Assembly (NCBI RefSeq): GCF_002159555.1
Contig: NZ_NFIV01000006.1
Location: 124,001-188,000, forward strand
DNA length: 64,000 bases
From: Muribaculum sp. An289
Lineage (GTDB): Bacteria; Bacteroidota; Bacteroidia; Bacteroidales; UBA932
Direction: 5' to 3'
Of the stretch, positions 1 through 8,162 are shown in pieces. Every line of letters begins with the position of its first letter. Position 1 is the first letter of the stretch. The notes under the pieces are model-generated. The model made no database searches. It saw only the letters and a list, made by a program, of their open reading frames with translations, and was not told the origin of the DNA. Position numbers and translations under genes: made by a program.

Positions 1-1211
1 AGGTTCATGCACGCTTCGATGACTTTCGTTACAGGGACATTCATCAGGGTGGAGAGGTCGTTTACGGTTACGAATTCCGTAACTTTCAGGATTTTGCTCT
101 CCATCTCCGTCCTTTCGATTTCCTCCTGGAGCTTCTGGGATACATGCTCGCGTTTTTCCTTGCGGTGCTTGGACCCCTTGGTCTTGCCTCTGCTCTCGGT
201 CATCTTGGCGTATGTTTCCTTGATTTGCTTCTGGATAGCGTCTTCGTCTATCTCTACGGTTGCGGCAGGTTTGAACTTTTCGTTCTTCTTCTTGTTGCCT
301 CCGCCGTTCTGGAATGCCTGCTTTCCGCCTTTCGGTTGCTGGGAACCGTTGCGTTTGACGTTTTCCCCTTCCTTGGTTATGTCCACTTTCTGGTTTGCAG
401 GCGAAACGCCCTTGTGGATTCTTTCGCGCTTGGACTTGTTCTTGTTTTTCTTGTCGCTTTTCTTTTCGAATTGCGACAGGTCTATCTTGTCTATGATTTT
501 AGGCCCAGGGAGCCTTTCGATTCCTTCCTTGATGCCTGTCGCAGCAGGTTTGCTTTCGGTTGCCGGTGCTGCGGTTTCGGCGGCAGGCTGCTGTTTTGCG
601 GCATTTTCAGGCTCTCCTGTCGCCTGAGGGCTTTCCTTATGCGTTTCCTCTGCCTTGACAGCCGTTTCCTTCACCTTCTCAGGGGCAGGGACCGGTTTTG
701 CCTCTTCTTTTTCTTTACGCGGCTTTTTTACGTTCCCCTTTTCGTCGAGTTCTATTTTACCGAGTATTTTGAGCTGGCTGCCGGCCGTATTGGCCTGTTG
801 CCCGGATGCCTTCTCTTCGGCAGGGGCAGGGGCGGCAGTCTCGTTTTGCGGAATATTGCTGGCAGGTTCGTTTTTCTCGGGAGCGGCAGGGGCATTCGAC
901 TTGTTCTCGATAATAGTCGTGCGCACCATCAGGGTTTCTTCTTCGGTCTCCTCGGTGTCTTCGAGGCTGTCCTTCTTTACCTTGTCGGTGATTTCCTTTA
1001 TTTTTGTCGCTACTTTCTTCGATTGTTCCTTGATGTCGTGCTCTCCCTTGAATGCGTTTTCAATCAGGGGAATTGCGCCGGAAGGCACCCATGCGTTGGG
1101 TGTCTGTTCCATTTCAAAGCCTTTTTCCCTGAGAAAATCCACCAAGGTCTGTAACCCGATGTTGTACCTTTTCAAAATCTTGCTCGCTCTTACATCTCCC
1201 TGTTCTGCCAT
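1..1211 (-). CDS. infB: Translation initiation factor IF-2, N-terminal part (runs off the window)
   Basis: Reading back from the ATG at 1209-1211 gives 403 residues with no stop before the window edge. The first 45 residues (MAEQGDVRASKILKRYN...) match the start of Bacteroidota IF-2, a small helical domain ending in NAWVP. A long charged, low-complexity linker rich in Glu, Lys, Ala and Pro follows, then a Lys/Arg-rich stretch (KGSKHRKEKREHVSQ), then the start of the conserved IF2_N region (VTEFVTVNDLSTLMNVPVTK). The GTPase domain that delivers fMet-tRNA to the 30S subunit would lie outside the window. It is the third gene of rimP-nusA-infB, 61 bp after nusA. Identity is sure; the protein is incomplete only because of the window border. 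Confidence 0.93.
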   Translation of the reverse strand, partial: MAEQGDVRASKILKRYNIGLQTLVDFLREKGFEMEQTPNAWVPSGAIPLIENAFKGEHDIKEQSKKVATKIKEITDKVKKDSLEDTEETEEETLMVRTTIIENKSNAPAAPEKNEPASNIPQNETAAPAPAEEKASGQQANTAGSQLKILGKIELDEKGNVKKPRKEKEEAKPVPAPEKVKETAVKAEETHKESPQATGEPENAAKQQPAAETAAPATESKPAATGIKEGIERLPGPKIIDKIDLSQFEKKSDKKNKNKSKRERIHKGVSPANQKVDITKEGENVKRNGSQQPKGGKQAFQNGGGNKKKNEKFKPAATVEIDEDAIQKQIKETYAKMTESRGKTKGSKHRKEKREHVSQKLQEEIERTEMESKILKVTEFVTVNDLSTLMNVPVTKVIEACMN

Positions 1212-1272
1212 ATCTTGATTCCGCTGTTTAATTGTTGGTTAGCTTTCTTTGTTGTCAATAGGTCCATTAAAA

Positions 1273-2526
1273 TCAGTCTTCAAACTCTTTCCTGAGTATT
1301 TCCTGCACTTCCTCGACGGTTTCCGTCTCAAGGTCGGCGCGTTTTGCGATTTCATCCACGGAAAGGGCGAGTACGCTCTTCGCAGTGTCGCAGCCTATGC
1401 CTCTCAGGGCTTCTATTACCCATGGCTCTATTTCATCCTCGAATTCGGTAAGGAGTACGTCTTCTTCGACTTCCTGTGCTGCCGCTTCAGCTGCATCGAG
1501 CTCCCTGAAAATGTCTATTTCCTTGCCTGAAAGCATGTTGGCGAGCTTGATGTTGCAGCCTCCCTTTCCGATTGCCAGGGATATTTCGTTAGGTTTGAGG
1601 AAAACGTTTATATGGCCGGGTATTTCGCTCGGTTTGATGGAAGAAATCTTGGCCGGACTGAGCGCCCTCTGGATAAGGAGCTGTACATTGTTCGTCCAGT
1701 TTATGACGTCTATGTTTTCGTTTCTGAGTTCCCTTACGATTCCGTGTATCCTTGAACCTTTTACTCCGACACATGCGCCTACAGGGTCGATTCTCTCATC
1801 GTATGATTCGACGGCCACCTTGGCCCTTTCGCCCGGAATGCGGACCACTTTCTTTATGGTGATGAGCCCGTCGGCTATTTCAGGAACCTCCTGCTCGAAT
1901 AGTTTTTCAAGGAAAAGCTCCGAAGTCCTCGAAAGGGTGATAAGAGGCGAATTGCCTTTCATTTCAACACTCTTTATGATGGCTTTCACGGTGTCGCCTT
2001 TCTTGAAGAAGTCGCTTGGAATCTGCTCTGTCTTCGGGAGTATCAGTTCGTTGTCGTCTTCATCGAGGACGAGCACTTCCCTCTTCCATGCCTGATAAAC
2101 TTCCCCGACGATAATCTGTCCGATTTTTTCGGTGTATTTTGTGAAAAGCTGCCCTTTTTCGATGTCCATTATCCTTCCCGCAAGGTTCTGGCGGATATTG
2201 AGTATGCCGCGCCTGCCGAAACTTGCGAGGCTTACAGGTACCACATAGTCTTCGCCGAGTTCGTATGAATCGTCGATTTTGGAAACTTCCTCAAGGGAAA
2301 TCTGGGTGTTCGGATCTTCCACATTCTCTACGATTTTCCTGTTCCACCATATTTCGCAGTCCCCTTTGTCGATGTTTATGATGATGTCGAAATTGTCGGC
2401 GGTTCCGTAGATTTTCGCCAACTGTGTGCGGAAAACGTCTTCCAATACACTCATCATTGACGATCTGTCAATCCCTTTCGTCTCTTTGAATTCCGCGAAT
2501 GCGCTTTTAAGATCTATCGTTTCCAT
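1273..2526 (-). CDS. nusA: Transcription termination/antitermination factor NusA
   Basis: A 417-residue protein that binds RNA polymerase and nascent RNA and modulates pausing, termination and antitermination. The N-terminal polymerase-binding domain covers about residues 1-125, an S1 domain about 134-200, and two KH domains follow. The first KH has the VGVKGSRI loop at 253-260 and the second AIGKGGCNIK at 328-337. The C-terminus keeps one helix-hairpin-helix-like segment (about 370-417) after an acidic linker. The size is normal for Bacteroidota, which lack the long acidic repeats of Proteobacteria. It sits 15 bp after rimP and 61 bp before infB, the widely conserved order, so co-transcription from the rimP promoter is likely. 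Confidence 0.97.
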   Translation of the reverse strand: METIDLKSAFAEFKETKGIDRSSMMSVLEDVFRTQLAKIYGTADNFDIIINIDKGDCEIWWNRKIVENVEDPNTQISLEEVSKIDDSYELGEDYVVPVSLASFGRRGILNIRQNLAGRIMDIEKGQLFTKYTEKIGQIIVGEVYQAWKREVLVLDEDDNELILPKTEQIPSDFFKKGDTVKAIIKSVEMKGNSPLITLSRTSELFLEKLFEQEVPEIADGLITIKKVVRIPGERAKVAVESYDERIDPVGACVGVKGSRIHGIVRELRNENIDVINWTNNVQLLIQRALSPAKISSIKPSEIPGHINVFLKPNEISLAIGKGGCNIKLANMLSGKEIDIFRELDAAEAAAQEVEEDVLLTEFEDEIEPWVIEALRGIGCDTAKSVLALSVDEIAKRADLETETVEEVQEILRKEFED

Positions 2527-2541
2527 TTATAAAAATTAAAA

Positions 2542-3015
2542 TTATTCGAATGTTATATGGTATTTAACTGAATTCACTTCCTCTTTCCCGAATTTTTCGG
2601 TAACCTGCACTCTGGCCTTCTTTTTCTTCCCTTCGACGGCTTCGAGCCTTTCGTAGCTCAGCTCGATTCCGTCTTCACCTGCTTTTTCGAGCGTTCCGGT
2701 GAGCTTCCTTCCTCCTTTCAACTGGACTTCTACCTTGCTGCCGACGGCTTTCGCGTACTGCCCCGGAACCTTGAACGGGATGTCGATTCCGGCGGAACCC
2801 ACCGTCAGTTCGTAGTCTTCCTTGTCGCGGTCGAATTTTTCTTCGATTTTCCCGTTCAGCCACATGCAGTCGTCAATCGTCACGTTGTCCCGGGAAGACT
2901 CTATCGTTATGTCGATAACGTTGTCCTTGCTTACCGATACGTCCACCAAAAACAGCCGTTCGTTGCCTTCCAGTGCCTGTGCGGCGCACTGCCTTATGTC
3001 CTCTTTGTTAATCAT
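2542..3015 (-). CDS. rimP: Ribosome maturation factor RimP
   Basis: A 157-residue cytoplasmic protein of the RimP (YhbC/DUF150) family needed for 30S subunit maturation. The N-terminal alpha/beta domain includes the family-typical segment SRDNVTIDDCMWLNGKIEEK (about residues 40-60), followed by VGSAGIDIPFK, close to the usual VSSPGLDRPL signature. A C-terminal SH3-like half (about 88-157) is rich in Lys and Glu. It starts the rimP-nusA-infB operon. A promoter-like element lies about 70 bp upstream and a perfect 9-bp hairpin sits in the leader. Length and neighbours agree with the family. Confidence 0.94.
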   Translation of the reverse strand: MINKEDIRQCAAQALEGNERLFLVDVSVSKDNVIDITIESSRDNVTIDDCMWLNGKIEEKFDRDKEDYELTVGSAGIDIPFKVPGQYAKAVGSKVEVQLKGGRKLTGTLEKAGEDGIELSYERLEAVEGKKKKARVQVTEKFGKEEVNSVKYHITFE

Positions 3016-3047
3016 GCGGAGAAAATCATGTAGGTTTTACAAAATGT

Positions 3048-3070
3048 AAGGGGACAAATTCTGTCCCCTT
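3048..3070 (-). promoter_or_regulatory. Leader hairpin of the rimP-nusA-infB operon
   Basis: AAGGGGACA at 3048-3056 and TGTCCCCTT at 3062-3070 form a perfect 9-bp stem with a 5-nt loop. It lies between the predicted -7 box and the rimP start codon, so it would be in the 5' leader. No U-run follows directly on the minus strand, so it is not a plain terminator. A role in attenuation or stability of the nusA message is inference. Confidence 0.5.
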
Positions 3071-3085
3071 ATCCTCATCCCGCCG

Positions 3086-3117
3086 CAAAGATAAATATTT
3101 TTAATATAATATCCAAA
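3086..3117 (-). promoter_or_regulatory. Bacteroidota-type promoter for rimP-nusA-infB
   Basis: On the minus strand TTTG (complement of 3114-3117) is followed after 20 nt by TATCTTTG (complement of 3086-3093), matching the -33 TTTG and -7 TAnnTTTG boxes known for the Bacteroidota primary sigma factor. The start codon at 3015 lies about 70 nt downstream. Confidence 0.65.
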
Positions 3118-3183
3118 TTCATCGGATTCTTTGGATATCGGATACTTCGTTGACTCTGCCAAAAAGCGGGTAATCCAAGTTTG

Positions 3184-3215
3184 TTTGCTCTGCTTTCTGA
3201 TTTTTCTTATTTTTG
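3184..3215 (+). promoter_or_regulatory. Promoter of the lpx operon
   Basis: TTTG at 3184-3187, a 20-nt spacer, and TATTTTTG at 3208-3215 match the Bacteroidota -33/-7 pattern. The -7 box ends 19 nt before the chosen lpxD ATG at 3235, which argues against an upstream TTG start at 3181 because that would lie inside the promoter. Confidence 0.65.
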
Positions 3216-3234
3216 CACGATAAATACTTCAATC

Positions 3235-4233
3235 ATGGAATTTACTGCAAAAGAGATAGCTGAATATTTGAAAGGCGACATAAGCGGCGACCCGAATGTG
3301 AAAGTGAGCGGATTCGCCCGCATAGAGGCAGGCAAGAAAGGTACGTTGTGTTTTTTCGCAAATCCGAAATACGAGCATTTCCTATACGGCAACAAGGCCG
3401 ATATCATGATTATAAACAGGGATTACGAGTTGAAGCAGCCTTTGGATATGACCGTAATCCGCGTGGACAATGCGTACAGCGCAATAGCCTCACTGCTGGA
3501 ATATGTGTCTGCTAAAAAGAAGAAATACCGCAGGCACCGCGGCTGGTTCGTAAGACGTTTTTTTTCCACGAAAATAGGAAAACGTGTTTCGCTCGGGGAT
3601 TTTTCGTACATAGGCCGCCGTTCTTCGATTGGGGATTTCTCGATAATTTATCCCCAAGTATATATAGGTGAGGACGTGACCATAGGAAAACACTGCATAA
3701 TTTATTCCGGTGTCAGGATTTATCCCGGTACTGTCATCGGCGACAATTGCATCATACATGCGAATGTGGTTCTCGGCAGCGACGGCTTCGGCTATTCTCA
3801 TGAAGAGAACGGGACCTATAAAAAAATTGAGCATACGGGCAATCTGGTAATCGAGGACGATGTCGAAATCGGAGCCAATACCACGGTGGACCGCTCGACC
3901 CTGGGTTCTACGATTATCCATAAAGGTGTGAAAATCGACAATCTTTGCCAGGTGGCGCACAATGTCGAAGTGGGAGCCAATACCGTAATGTGCGCGATGA
4001 GCGCCATCGCCGGTTCTTCGACGGTAGGCGAACGTTGCGTGCTCGGCGGCCAGTCGGGCATATCGGGACACATTTCCATTGCCAACGGAACCAAGGTAGG
4101 AGGCCAGGCAGGGGTCATTACGGCTGTGAAAAAAGAGGATCAGGCTCTGCTCGGAACACCGGCCATAGATTTCCATCAATATTACCGTGCTTACGCTTTA
4201 TTCAGAAAAAGTGCAGAAAAACAAAAAAAATGA
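3235..4233 (+). CDS. lpxD: UDP-3-O-acylglucosamine N-acyltransferase LpxD
   Basis: A 332-residue acyltransferase that adds the N-linked 3-hydroxyacyl chain from acyl-ACP to UDP-3-O-acyl-glucosamine, the third step of lipid A synthesis at the cytoplasmic side of the inner membrane. The N-terminal uridine-binding domain (about 1-100) is followed by a left-handed beta helix of hexapeptide repeats (about 105-310). The signature GSDGFGY is at 181-187 and the AHN motif with the presumed catalytic His at 242. A C-terminal helix ends in Lys-rich residues. The ATG at 3235 is preferred over an in-frame TTG at 3181 because the protein then starts like other LpxDs and the promoter fits upstream. First gene of lpxD-lpxC-lpxA. 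Confidence 0.97.
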   Translation: MEFTAKEIAEYLKGDISGDPNVKVSGFARIEAGKKGTLCFFANPKYEHFLYGNKADIMIINRDYELKQPLDMTVIRVDNAYSAIASLLEYVSAKKKKYRRHRGWFVRRFFSTKIGKRVSLGDFSYIGRRSSIGDFSIIYPQVYIGEDVTIGKHCIIYSGVRIYPGTVIGDNCIIHANVVLGSDGFGYSHEENGTYKKIEHTGNLVIEDDVEIGANTTVDRSTLGSTIIHKGVKIDNLCQVAHNVEVGANTVMCAMSAIAGSSTVGERCVLGGQSGISGHISIANGTKVGGQAGVITAVKKEDQALLGTPAIDFHQYYRAYALFRKSAEKQKK

Positions 4234-4275
4234 TTAACTTCGCGCCCCAATACTTGTTAGTAAATTGATATAGTC

Positions 4276-5196
4276 ATGCATATAAGACAGCATACCCTGA
4301 AAAGGAGCTATATATTCGAGGGGAAGGGCCTTCATACGGGGCGTATATCCAGGATGGCCATAAACCCGGCTCCCGAAGGGGCAGGCATAAGATTCTGCCG
4401 TACCGACAAAGGCGGTGTCATAATCGAGGCTTTGGCAGATTATGTTACCTCTACGGCGCGGAGTACTACGATAGAGAAAGACGGCGTGGCCGTGATAACC
4501 ATAGAGCACCTGATGTCCGCATTGTACGGACTGGGTGTCGACAATGCTTTTATAGAGATAAACGGTGATGAGGTGCCTATCCTTGACGGGAGCGCCAAGC
4601 CGTACATAGATGCCATTTCGGCCGACGGCCTGATGGAACAGGAGGCTTTGCGGGAATATTACAATCTCGATGAGGAGATTCATGTGACAGATGCCGAAAG
4701 GGGTTCGGAAATCATTTTTTATCCGGCTCCGGAGACATCTTTCGATGTTACCGTGGATTACAACTCGAAGGTTCTCGGCGTGCAGACGGCCCATTGGGAT
4801 CCGGCAATAGATTATGCATGCGAGGTGGGTACTTGCCGTACTTTCGTGTTTTTCCATGAAATAGCCTTCCTTTTCAGCAAGAACCTTATCAAAGGAGGCG
4901 ATGTGGACAACGCGATAGTAATCGTGGAGCATCCCGTGGTGCAGGACGAACTGGACAGGATGGCCGCACTTTTCAATATGCCGAGGCTGGTGCGGAATCC
5001 GGACGGATATCTGAACAATGTGGTTCTCCGGTATCCTAACGAGTGCGCCCGTCACAAACTCCTGGACCTTATGGGCGATTTGGCCCTTGTAGGGAGGCGG
5101 GTGAAGGCCCGTGTAGTTGCGACAAGGCCCGGCCACGGAATCAATACGAAAGCAGCACGTATATTGAGAGACAAGATTTTAAATGATAATAAGTAG
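4276..5196 (+). CDS. lpxC: UDP-3-O-acyl-N-acetylglucosamine deacetylase LpxC, stand-alone (no FabZ domain)
   Basis: A 306-residue zinc deacetylase catalysing the committed step of lipid A synthesis. Catalytic and metal residues are visible: Glu77-His78 in IEHLMSAL, His250 and Asp254 in HKLLDLMGD, and His277 in RPGHGIN. The sequence ends soon after the LpxC fold (ILRDKILNDNK, then a stop). In most Bacteroidota this gene is fused to a C-terminal FabZ dehydratase, giving about 460 residues. Here only 22 bp separate the stop from lpxA and no FabZ-like sequence is present. The length fits a normal single-domain LpxC. It lies 42 bp after lpxD and 22 bp before lpxA, so all three are probably co-transcribed. 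Confidence 0.97.
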   Translation: MHIRQHTLKRSYIFEGKGLHTGRISRMAINPAPEGAGIRFCRTDKGGVIIEALADYVTSTARSTTIEKDGVAVITIEHLMSALYGLGVDNAFIEINGDEVPILDGSAKPYIDAISADGLMEQEALREYYNLDEEIHVTDAERGSEIIFYPAPETSFDVTVDYNSKVLGVQTAHWDPAIDYACEVGTCRTFVFFHEIAFLFSKNLIKGGDVDNAIVIVEHPVVQDELDRMAALFNMPRLVRNPDGYLNNVVLRYPNECARHKLLDLMGDLALVGRRVKARVVATRPGHGINTKAARILRDKILNDNK

Positions 5197-5218
5197 TATT
5201 TAATATAACATTGTAAAA

Positions 5219-6025
5219 ATGGCGCAAAAAATACATCCTACAGCTATTGTGCATCCGGGTGCCAAGATTGGAGACAACGTCGAGATCGGGCCTTTCTGCT
5301 ATGTCGAGAGCGATGTCGTGATAGGCGATGGGTGCAAACTTTTCCCTCATGCTAATATTCTCCAGTATGTGAAAATGGGCAGGAACTGCACGGTTTATCC
5401 GGGAGCGGTAGTCGGGGCTACCCCGCAGGATCTCAAATTCAATGGAGAAGTGACGTATGTCGAGATAGGGGATAATGTGACAATAAGGGAGTGCGCCACG
5501 ATTAACAGGGGTACCAATGCAAGCGGAAAAGGCGTTACCAAGATTGGCAACAACGTACTTATCATGTCGTATGTTCACATAGCCCATGACTGTAGAATCG
5601 GCAACAACTGCATCCTCGTAAGTTTCGTCGGCCTTGCCGGTGAGACCGATGTCGATGACTGGGCGATAGTCAGCGGCGGGACGGTAGTCCACCAGTTCTC
5701 GAAAATAGGTGCGCATTCCATGGTAGGCGGCGGTTCCAGAATCAATCAGGATATCCCGCCTTACGTGCTTGCAGGACGTATTCCGATTGCCTATGGCGGT
5801 ATCAACGTAATAGGCTTGCGCCGCAGAGGCTTTTCGAACGAGACCATACAGATGATAAAGGACATGTACCATGTCATCTATTTCAGCGGTCTGAACACCT
5901 CTGATGCATGTGACCGGATTGAGGCCGACTTCCCAGCATGCGAAGAGCGCGATATCATCCTGAGATTCATCAGGGCTTCGAAGAGGGGCATAGTCAAGCA
6001 TACGACCAACGGGCCTATCGAATAA
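5219..6025 (+). CDS. lpxA: UDP-N-acetylglucosamine acyltransferase LpxA
   Basis: A 268-residue enzyme that transfers 3-hydroxyacyl from ACP to UDP-GlcNAc, the first step of lipid A synthesis. It shows continuous hexapeptide repeats from residue 8 (AIVHPGAKIGDNVEIG) to about 185, forming the left-handed beta helix, and a C-terminal helical tail from about 195. The family motif with the catalytic histidine is YVHIAHDC, His123. The segment GGTNASGKGVTKIG-like (here NRGTNASGKGVTKIG) matches the substrate-binding loop. It is the third gene of the lpx cluster, and the WbqC-like gene begins 5 bp after its stop. Confidence 0.97.
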   Translation: MAQKIHPTAIVHPGAKIGDNVEIGPFCYVESDVVIGDGCKLFPHANILQYVKMGRNCTVYPGAVVGATPQDLKFNGEVTYVEIGDNVTIRECATINRGTNASGKGVTKIGNNVLIMSYVHIAHDCRIGNNCILVSFVGLAGETDVDDWAIVSGGTVVHQFSKIGAHSMVGGGSRINQDIPPYVLAGRIPIAYGGINVIGLRRRGFSNETIQMIKDMYHVIYFSGLNTSDACDRIEADFPACEERDIILRFIRASKRGIVKHTTNGPIE

Positions 6026-6029
6026 TTTC

Positions 6030-7031
6030 ATGCACCGGGTAGGGCTGTTGTCCACGGCATATCTTCCGCCTGTAAGTTATTTTACCGTAATGGCGAAATA
6101 CGGGGCAGTGTCGATAGAAGCCTATGAAAATTTTCAGAAACAGTCTTATCGTACAAGGGCCCGCATAGCCTCCTCTTCGGGTACGGAATACATTTCCGTC
6201 CCCATATTGAAGGGTGAAGGCCATAAAAGGCCCATATCGGAGATAGAAATAGATTATAAGCGCGATTGGGTGTTGTCGCACAAACGGGCCTTGATGTCCT
6301 GTTACGGTTCAGCACCTTTTTATATATACTATAAGGATGATATTTTTTCCGTCCTCGACAGCCGTCCACGGTTTCTACTCGATTTGAATACCAGCCTTAC
6401 CCGTGTCCTTGCCGGACTTCTCGGCATAAGGTGCGAGATCCGTTTTACGGACAGTTACGTCGCCCCTGCCGATGTTGCTTCTGGTGTCGTTCCCGGTGTC
6501 GTTTCTGCTGTCGTTCCTGGTGTCGTTTCTGCTGCCGTTCCTGGTGTCGTTTCTGCTGCCGTTCCCGGTGTCGTTTCTGCTGCCGCTCCCGCTTCTGCTT
6601 CTTCCGGTGTCGTTCATGGTGTCGTTCCCGCTTCTGCTTCTTCCGGTGTCGTTCATGCTGCCGCTGCTTCCGATGCTGTTGTCGCTTCTGCTTCTTCCGA
6701 TGCTGGTGCTTTTCCCAATACTGGTGTTTCTGCCAATGTTGGTGCTTCTTCCGATGCTAACGATCTTCTTCATACTGACACTGCTTTTAATGCTGGCGCT
6801 ACTTTGCAGGACAGCACTTCTCTTCATGACGACACTGTTCTCCAAGACGATGGCCGGGCTTCAATTGATTTTCGTTATTGCATACATCCGAAACGGCCTC
6901 TTCCTACGGGATTTTTAAAAGGAGGTGAATACTATCAGGTTTTTGCCGACAGGCTGGGCTTCATTCCGGATTTGTCTGCCGTAGACCTGCTTTTCAACGA
7001 AGGCCCCAACGCCATCTCATTCCTGAAGTAA
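6030..7031 (+). CDS. WbqC-like family protein with a large repetitive insert
   Basis: A 333-residue protein. Its first 145 residues (start MHRVGLLSTAYLPPVSYF, with YENFQKQSYRTRA and a later SYGSAPFY-like stretch) and last 50 residues (FRYCIHPKRPLP ... NEGPNAISFLK) match the WbqC-like family, whose members are usually about 200 residues and lie near cell-surface polysaccharide genes; their biochemical role is not settled. Between them lies about 130 residues of Ala/Val/Ser/Gly/Pro repeats (about 146-278) that the family normally lacks. It follows lpxA by 5 bp and is probably the last gene of that operon. The reading frame is kept open through the insert, so the protein could be made, but whether it folds is unknown. 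Confidence 0.8.
   Translation: MHRVGLLSTAYLPPVSYFTVMAKYGAVSIEAYENFQKQSYRTRARIASSSGTEYISVPILKGEGHKRPISEIEIDYKRDWVLSHKRALMSCYGSAPFYIYYKDDIFSVLDSRPRFLLDLNTSLTRVLAGLLGIRCEIRFTDSYVAPADVASGVVPGVVSAVVPGVVSAAVPGVVSAAVPGVVSAAAPASASSGVVHGVVPASASSGVVHAAAASDAVVASASSDAGAFPNTGVSANVGASSDANDLLHTDTAFNAGATLQDSTSLHDDTVLQDDGRASIDFRYCIHPKRPLPTGFLKGGEYYQVFADRLGFIPDLSAVDLLFNEGPNAISFLK
6492..6665 (+). repeat. In-frame minisatellite inside the WbqC-like gene
   Basis: Four successive 24-bp units encode PGVVSA followed by two Ala/Val residues (6492-6587). Two 39-bp units follow, each encoding PASASSGVVH plus three residues (6588-6665). Degenerate Ser/Ala/Asp-rich repeats continue to about 6860. All units are multiples of 3, so copy-number change would keep the reading frame. 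Confidence 0.9.
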
Positions 7032-7137
7032 CCCGCCTGAGCATTTGGGTCAGCCTCTTATCCGCCGTAAGCCGCCGGAGGTGAGGCCATATATTCCGAC
7101 GGCAGTGCCGGTGTTAATAATGTCTTCTCTGTTCCCG

Positions 7138-7371
7138 GGGAAAGTGCCCAAGATTCGTGGAAATTTGGTTCACTTTCCCTGTGGTTTTCCGGCAGTTACC
7201 CTGTGTAGCCCCCCCTATAGTGCCCTGTAGTGTGTGAATCATAGGGGGAAAGTGCCCAAGATTCGTGGAAATTTGGTTCACTTTCCGGGAAGAAATGGCG
7301 AAAATGACGGTAAAATCAACATTTCCGGTGGGAAAGTGCCGTGAATTTGTTGAAATACGGTTTACTTTCCC
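7138..7371. repeat. Three 42-bp repeats bounded by GGGAAAGTG / CACTTTCCC
   Basis: Copies lie at 7138-7179, 7246-7286 and 7330-7371. Each begins GGGAAAGTGCC and ends with the inverted CACTTTCC(C), the third with TACTTTCCC. The interiors of copies 1 and 2 are identical (CAAGATTCGTGGAAATTTGG); copy 3 has diverged. Spacing between starts is 108 and 84 bp. The inverted ends suggest a small hairpin or mobile unit; no coding role is seen. Confidence 0.8.
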
Positions 7372-7410
7372 GGCTTCTTTGAATGTAGTGGAAGTCCGGG
7401 TGCAGGCAAT

Positions 7411-7527
7411 TTTGTAACAAACTGAATATCAATGCGATAAAAATTTAAGTGCACATTTCGAAAGTTTTAAACTGCCGAAATGTGCACCCGTTTTTGTTAA
7501 TCAATTGATTATCAATACATTCAAAAA
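7411..7527. repeat. Palindromic intergenic element E (12-bp perfect apical stem)
   Basis: GTGCACATTTCG (7449-7460) and CGAAATGTGCAC (7476-7487) form a perfect 12-bp stem with a 15-nt loop. The flanks carry the AT-rich dyad seen in the 173-bp elements: TGAATATCA at 7423-7431 and TGATTATCA at 7506-7514, 83 bp apart, with TTTGTAA/TTCAAAAA-type outer arms. It looks like a relative of those elements with a different tip sequence. Confidence 0.6.
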
Positions 7528-7875
7528 TCGCCATGCGCCGACTGTTCCAAAATTACATGGAAAACTTTACAAGTAAATTGCCCTGCTCCCGGTTGTGCAG
7601 AATAACGGTTGTACGGGATATAACGGATCAGCGGATAATTTTGCACAAACGGGAATAAGGATTTTTTGATTACATTCCGATAATGTGTTGATATATAGCC
7701 GTTTATGGGCGATATAGTTAAGCTGAGGCGTTCCCGGTTTGACACTATTCTTGCATGCCACGATTATGCTTCCGGTGGCCCGAGAAACAACATCTCTGCC
7801 TAAAGAATGACAGGAAGCGGGATGGAAGTGGGATGGAAGCGGAATGAGGAGGAAAAATAGGATTTTGTCGTGTCA

Positions 7876-8049
7876 TTTTCCAGCCCACAGCCAGCTGGAT
7901 TTCTTCGTAATGACTGATAATCAATAACTTACAAAAAACACAAGCTGGCTTTGGGTGCCTCAGAAAGCACCCAAGCGCAGATGTGGTTTTTGTAAATTGC
8001 TAATTATCAACCTTTTACAAGAACAGTGGCTGGCTATGGGGTAGAAAAA
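7876..8049. repeat. Palindromic intergenic element, copy A
   Basis: A 174-bp imperfect palindrome. The outer arms are TTTTCCAGCCCACAGCCAGC and the complementary GGCTGGCTATGGGGTAGAAAAA. Dyads TGATAATCA (7915-7923) and TAATTATCA (8001-8009) lie 86 bp apart. The tip is the perfect 8-bp stem TTGGGTGC (7951-7958) / GCACCCAA (7967-7974) with an 8-nt loop. Conserved sequence shared with copy B continues to about 8120 and includes a small TTCCG-AC-CGGAA hairpin. No protein-coding content is apparent. Confidence 0.8.
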
Positions 8050-8162
8050 GTTGATTTTGTTCGGGTCACGGGCGAGAAATGAAGCCACAGAAGATTCCGA
8101 CCGGAATTATCCGCTGGTCCGATATAACTTCTCCAGCGGGTAGCAAAGCCCCGCCCCTAAAC

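Noticed and set aside
144-1154. Plus-strand open frame of 336 residues
   Set aside because: It is antisense to the IF-2 N-terminal region, rich in Phe/Leu/Arg/Cys from complement of Lys/Glu/Ala codons, and has no recognisable family.
6375-6918. Long open frames on other frames through the WbqC-like insert
   Set aside because: The repeat units are multiples of three, so all frames stay open; the products are pure low-complexity (for example SRNDTGNGS- or CRSWCRFCC-like).
7138-7371. Three spaced repeats that could suggest a CRISPR array
   Set aside because: Only three copies with unequal spacing (108 and 84 bp), inverted ends inside each repeat, sequence divergence of one copy, and no cas genes in the window.
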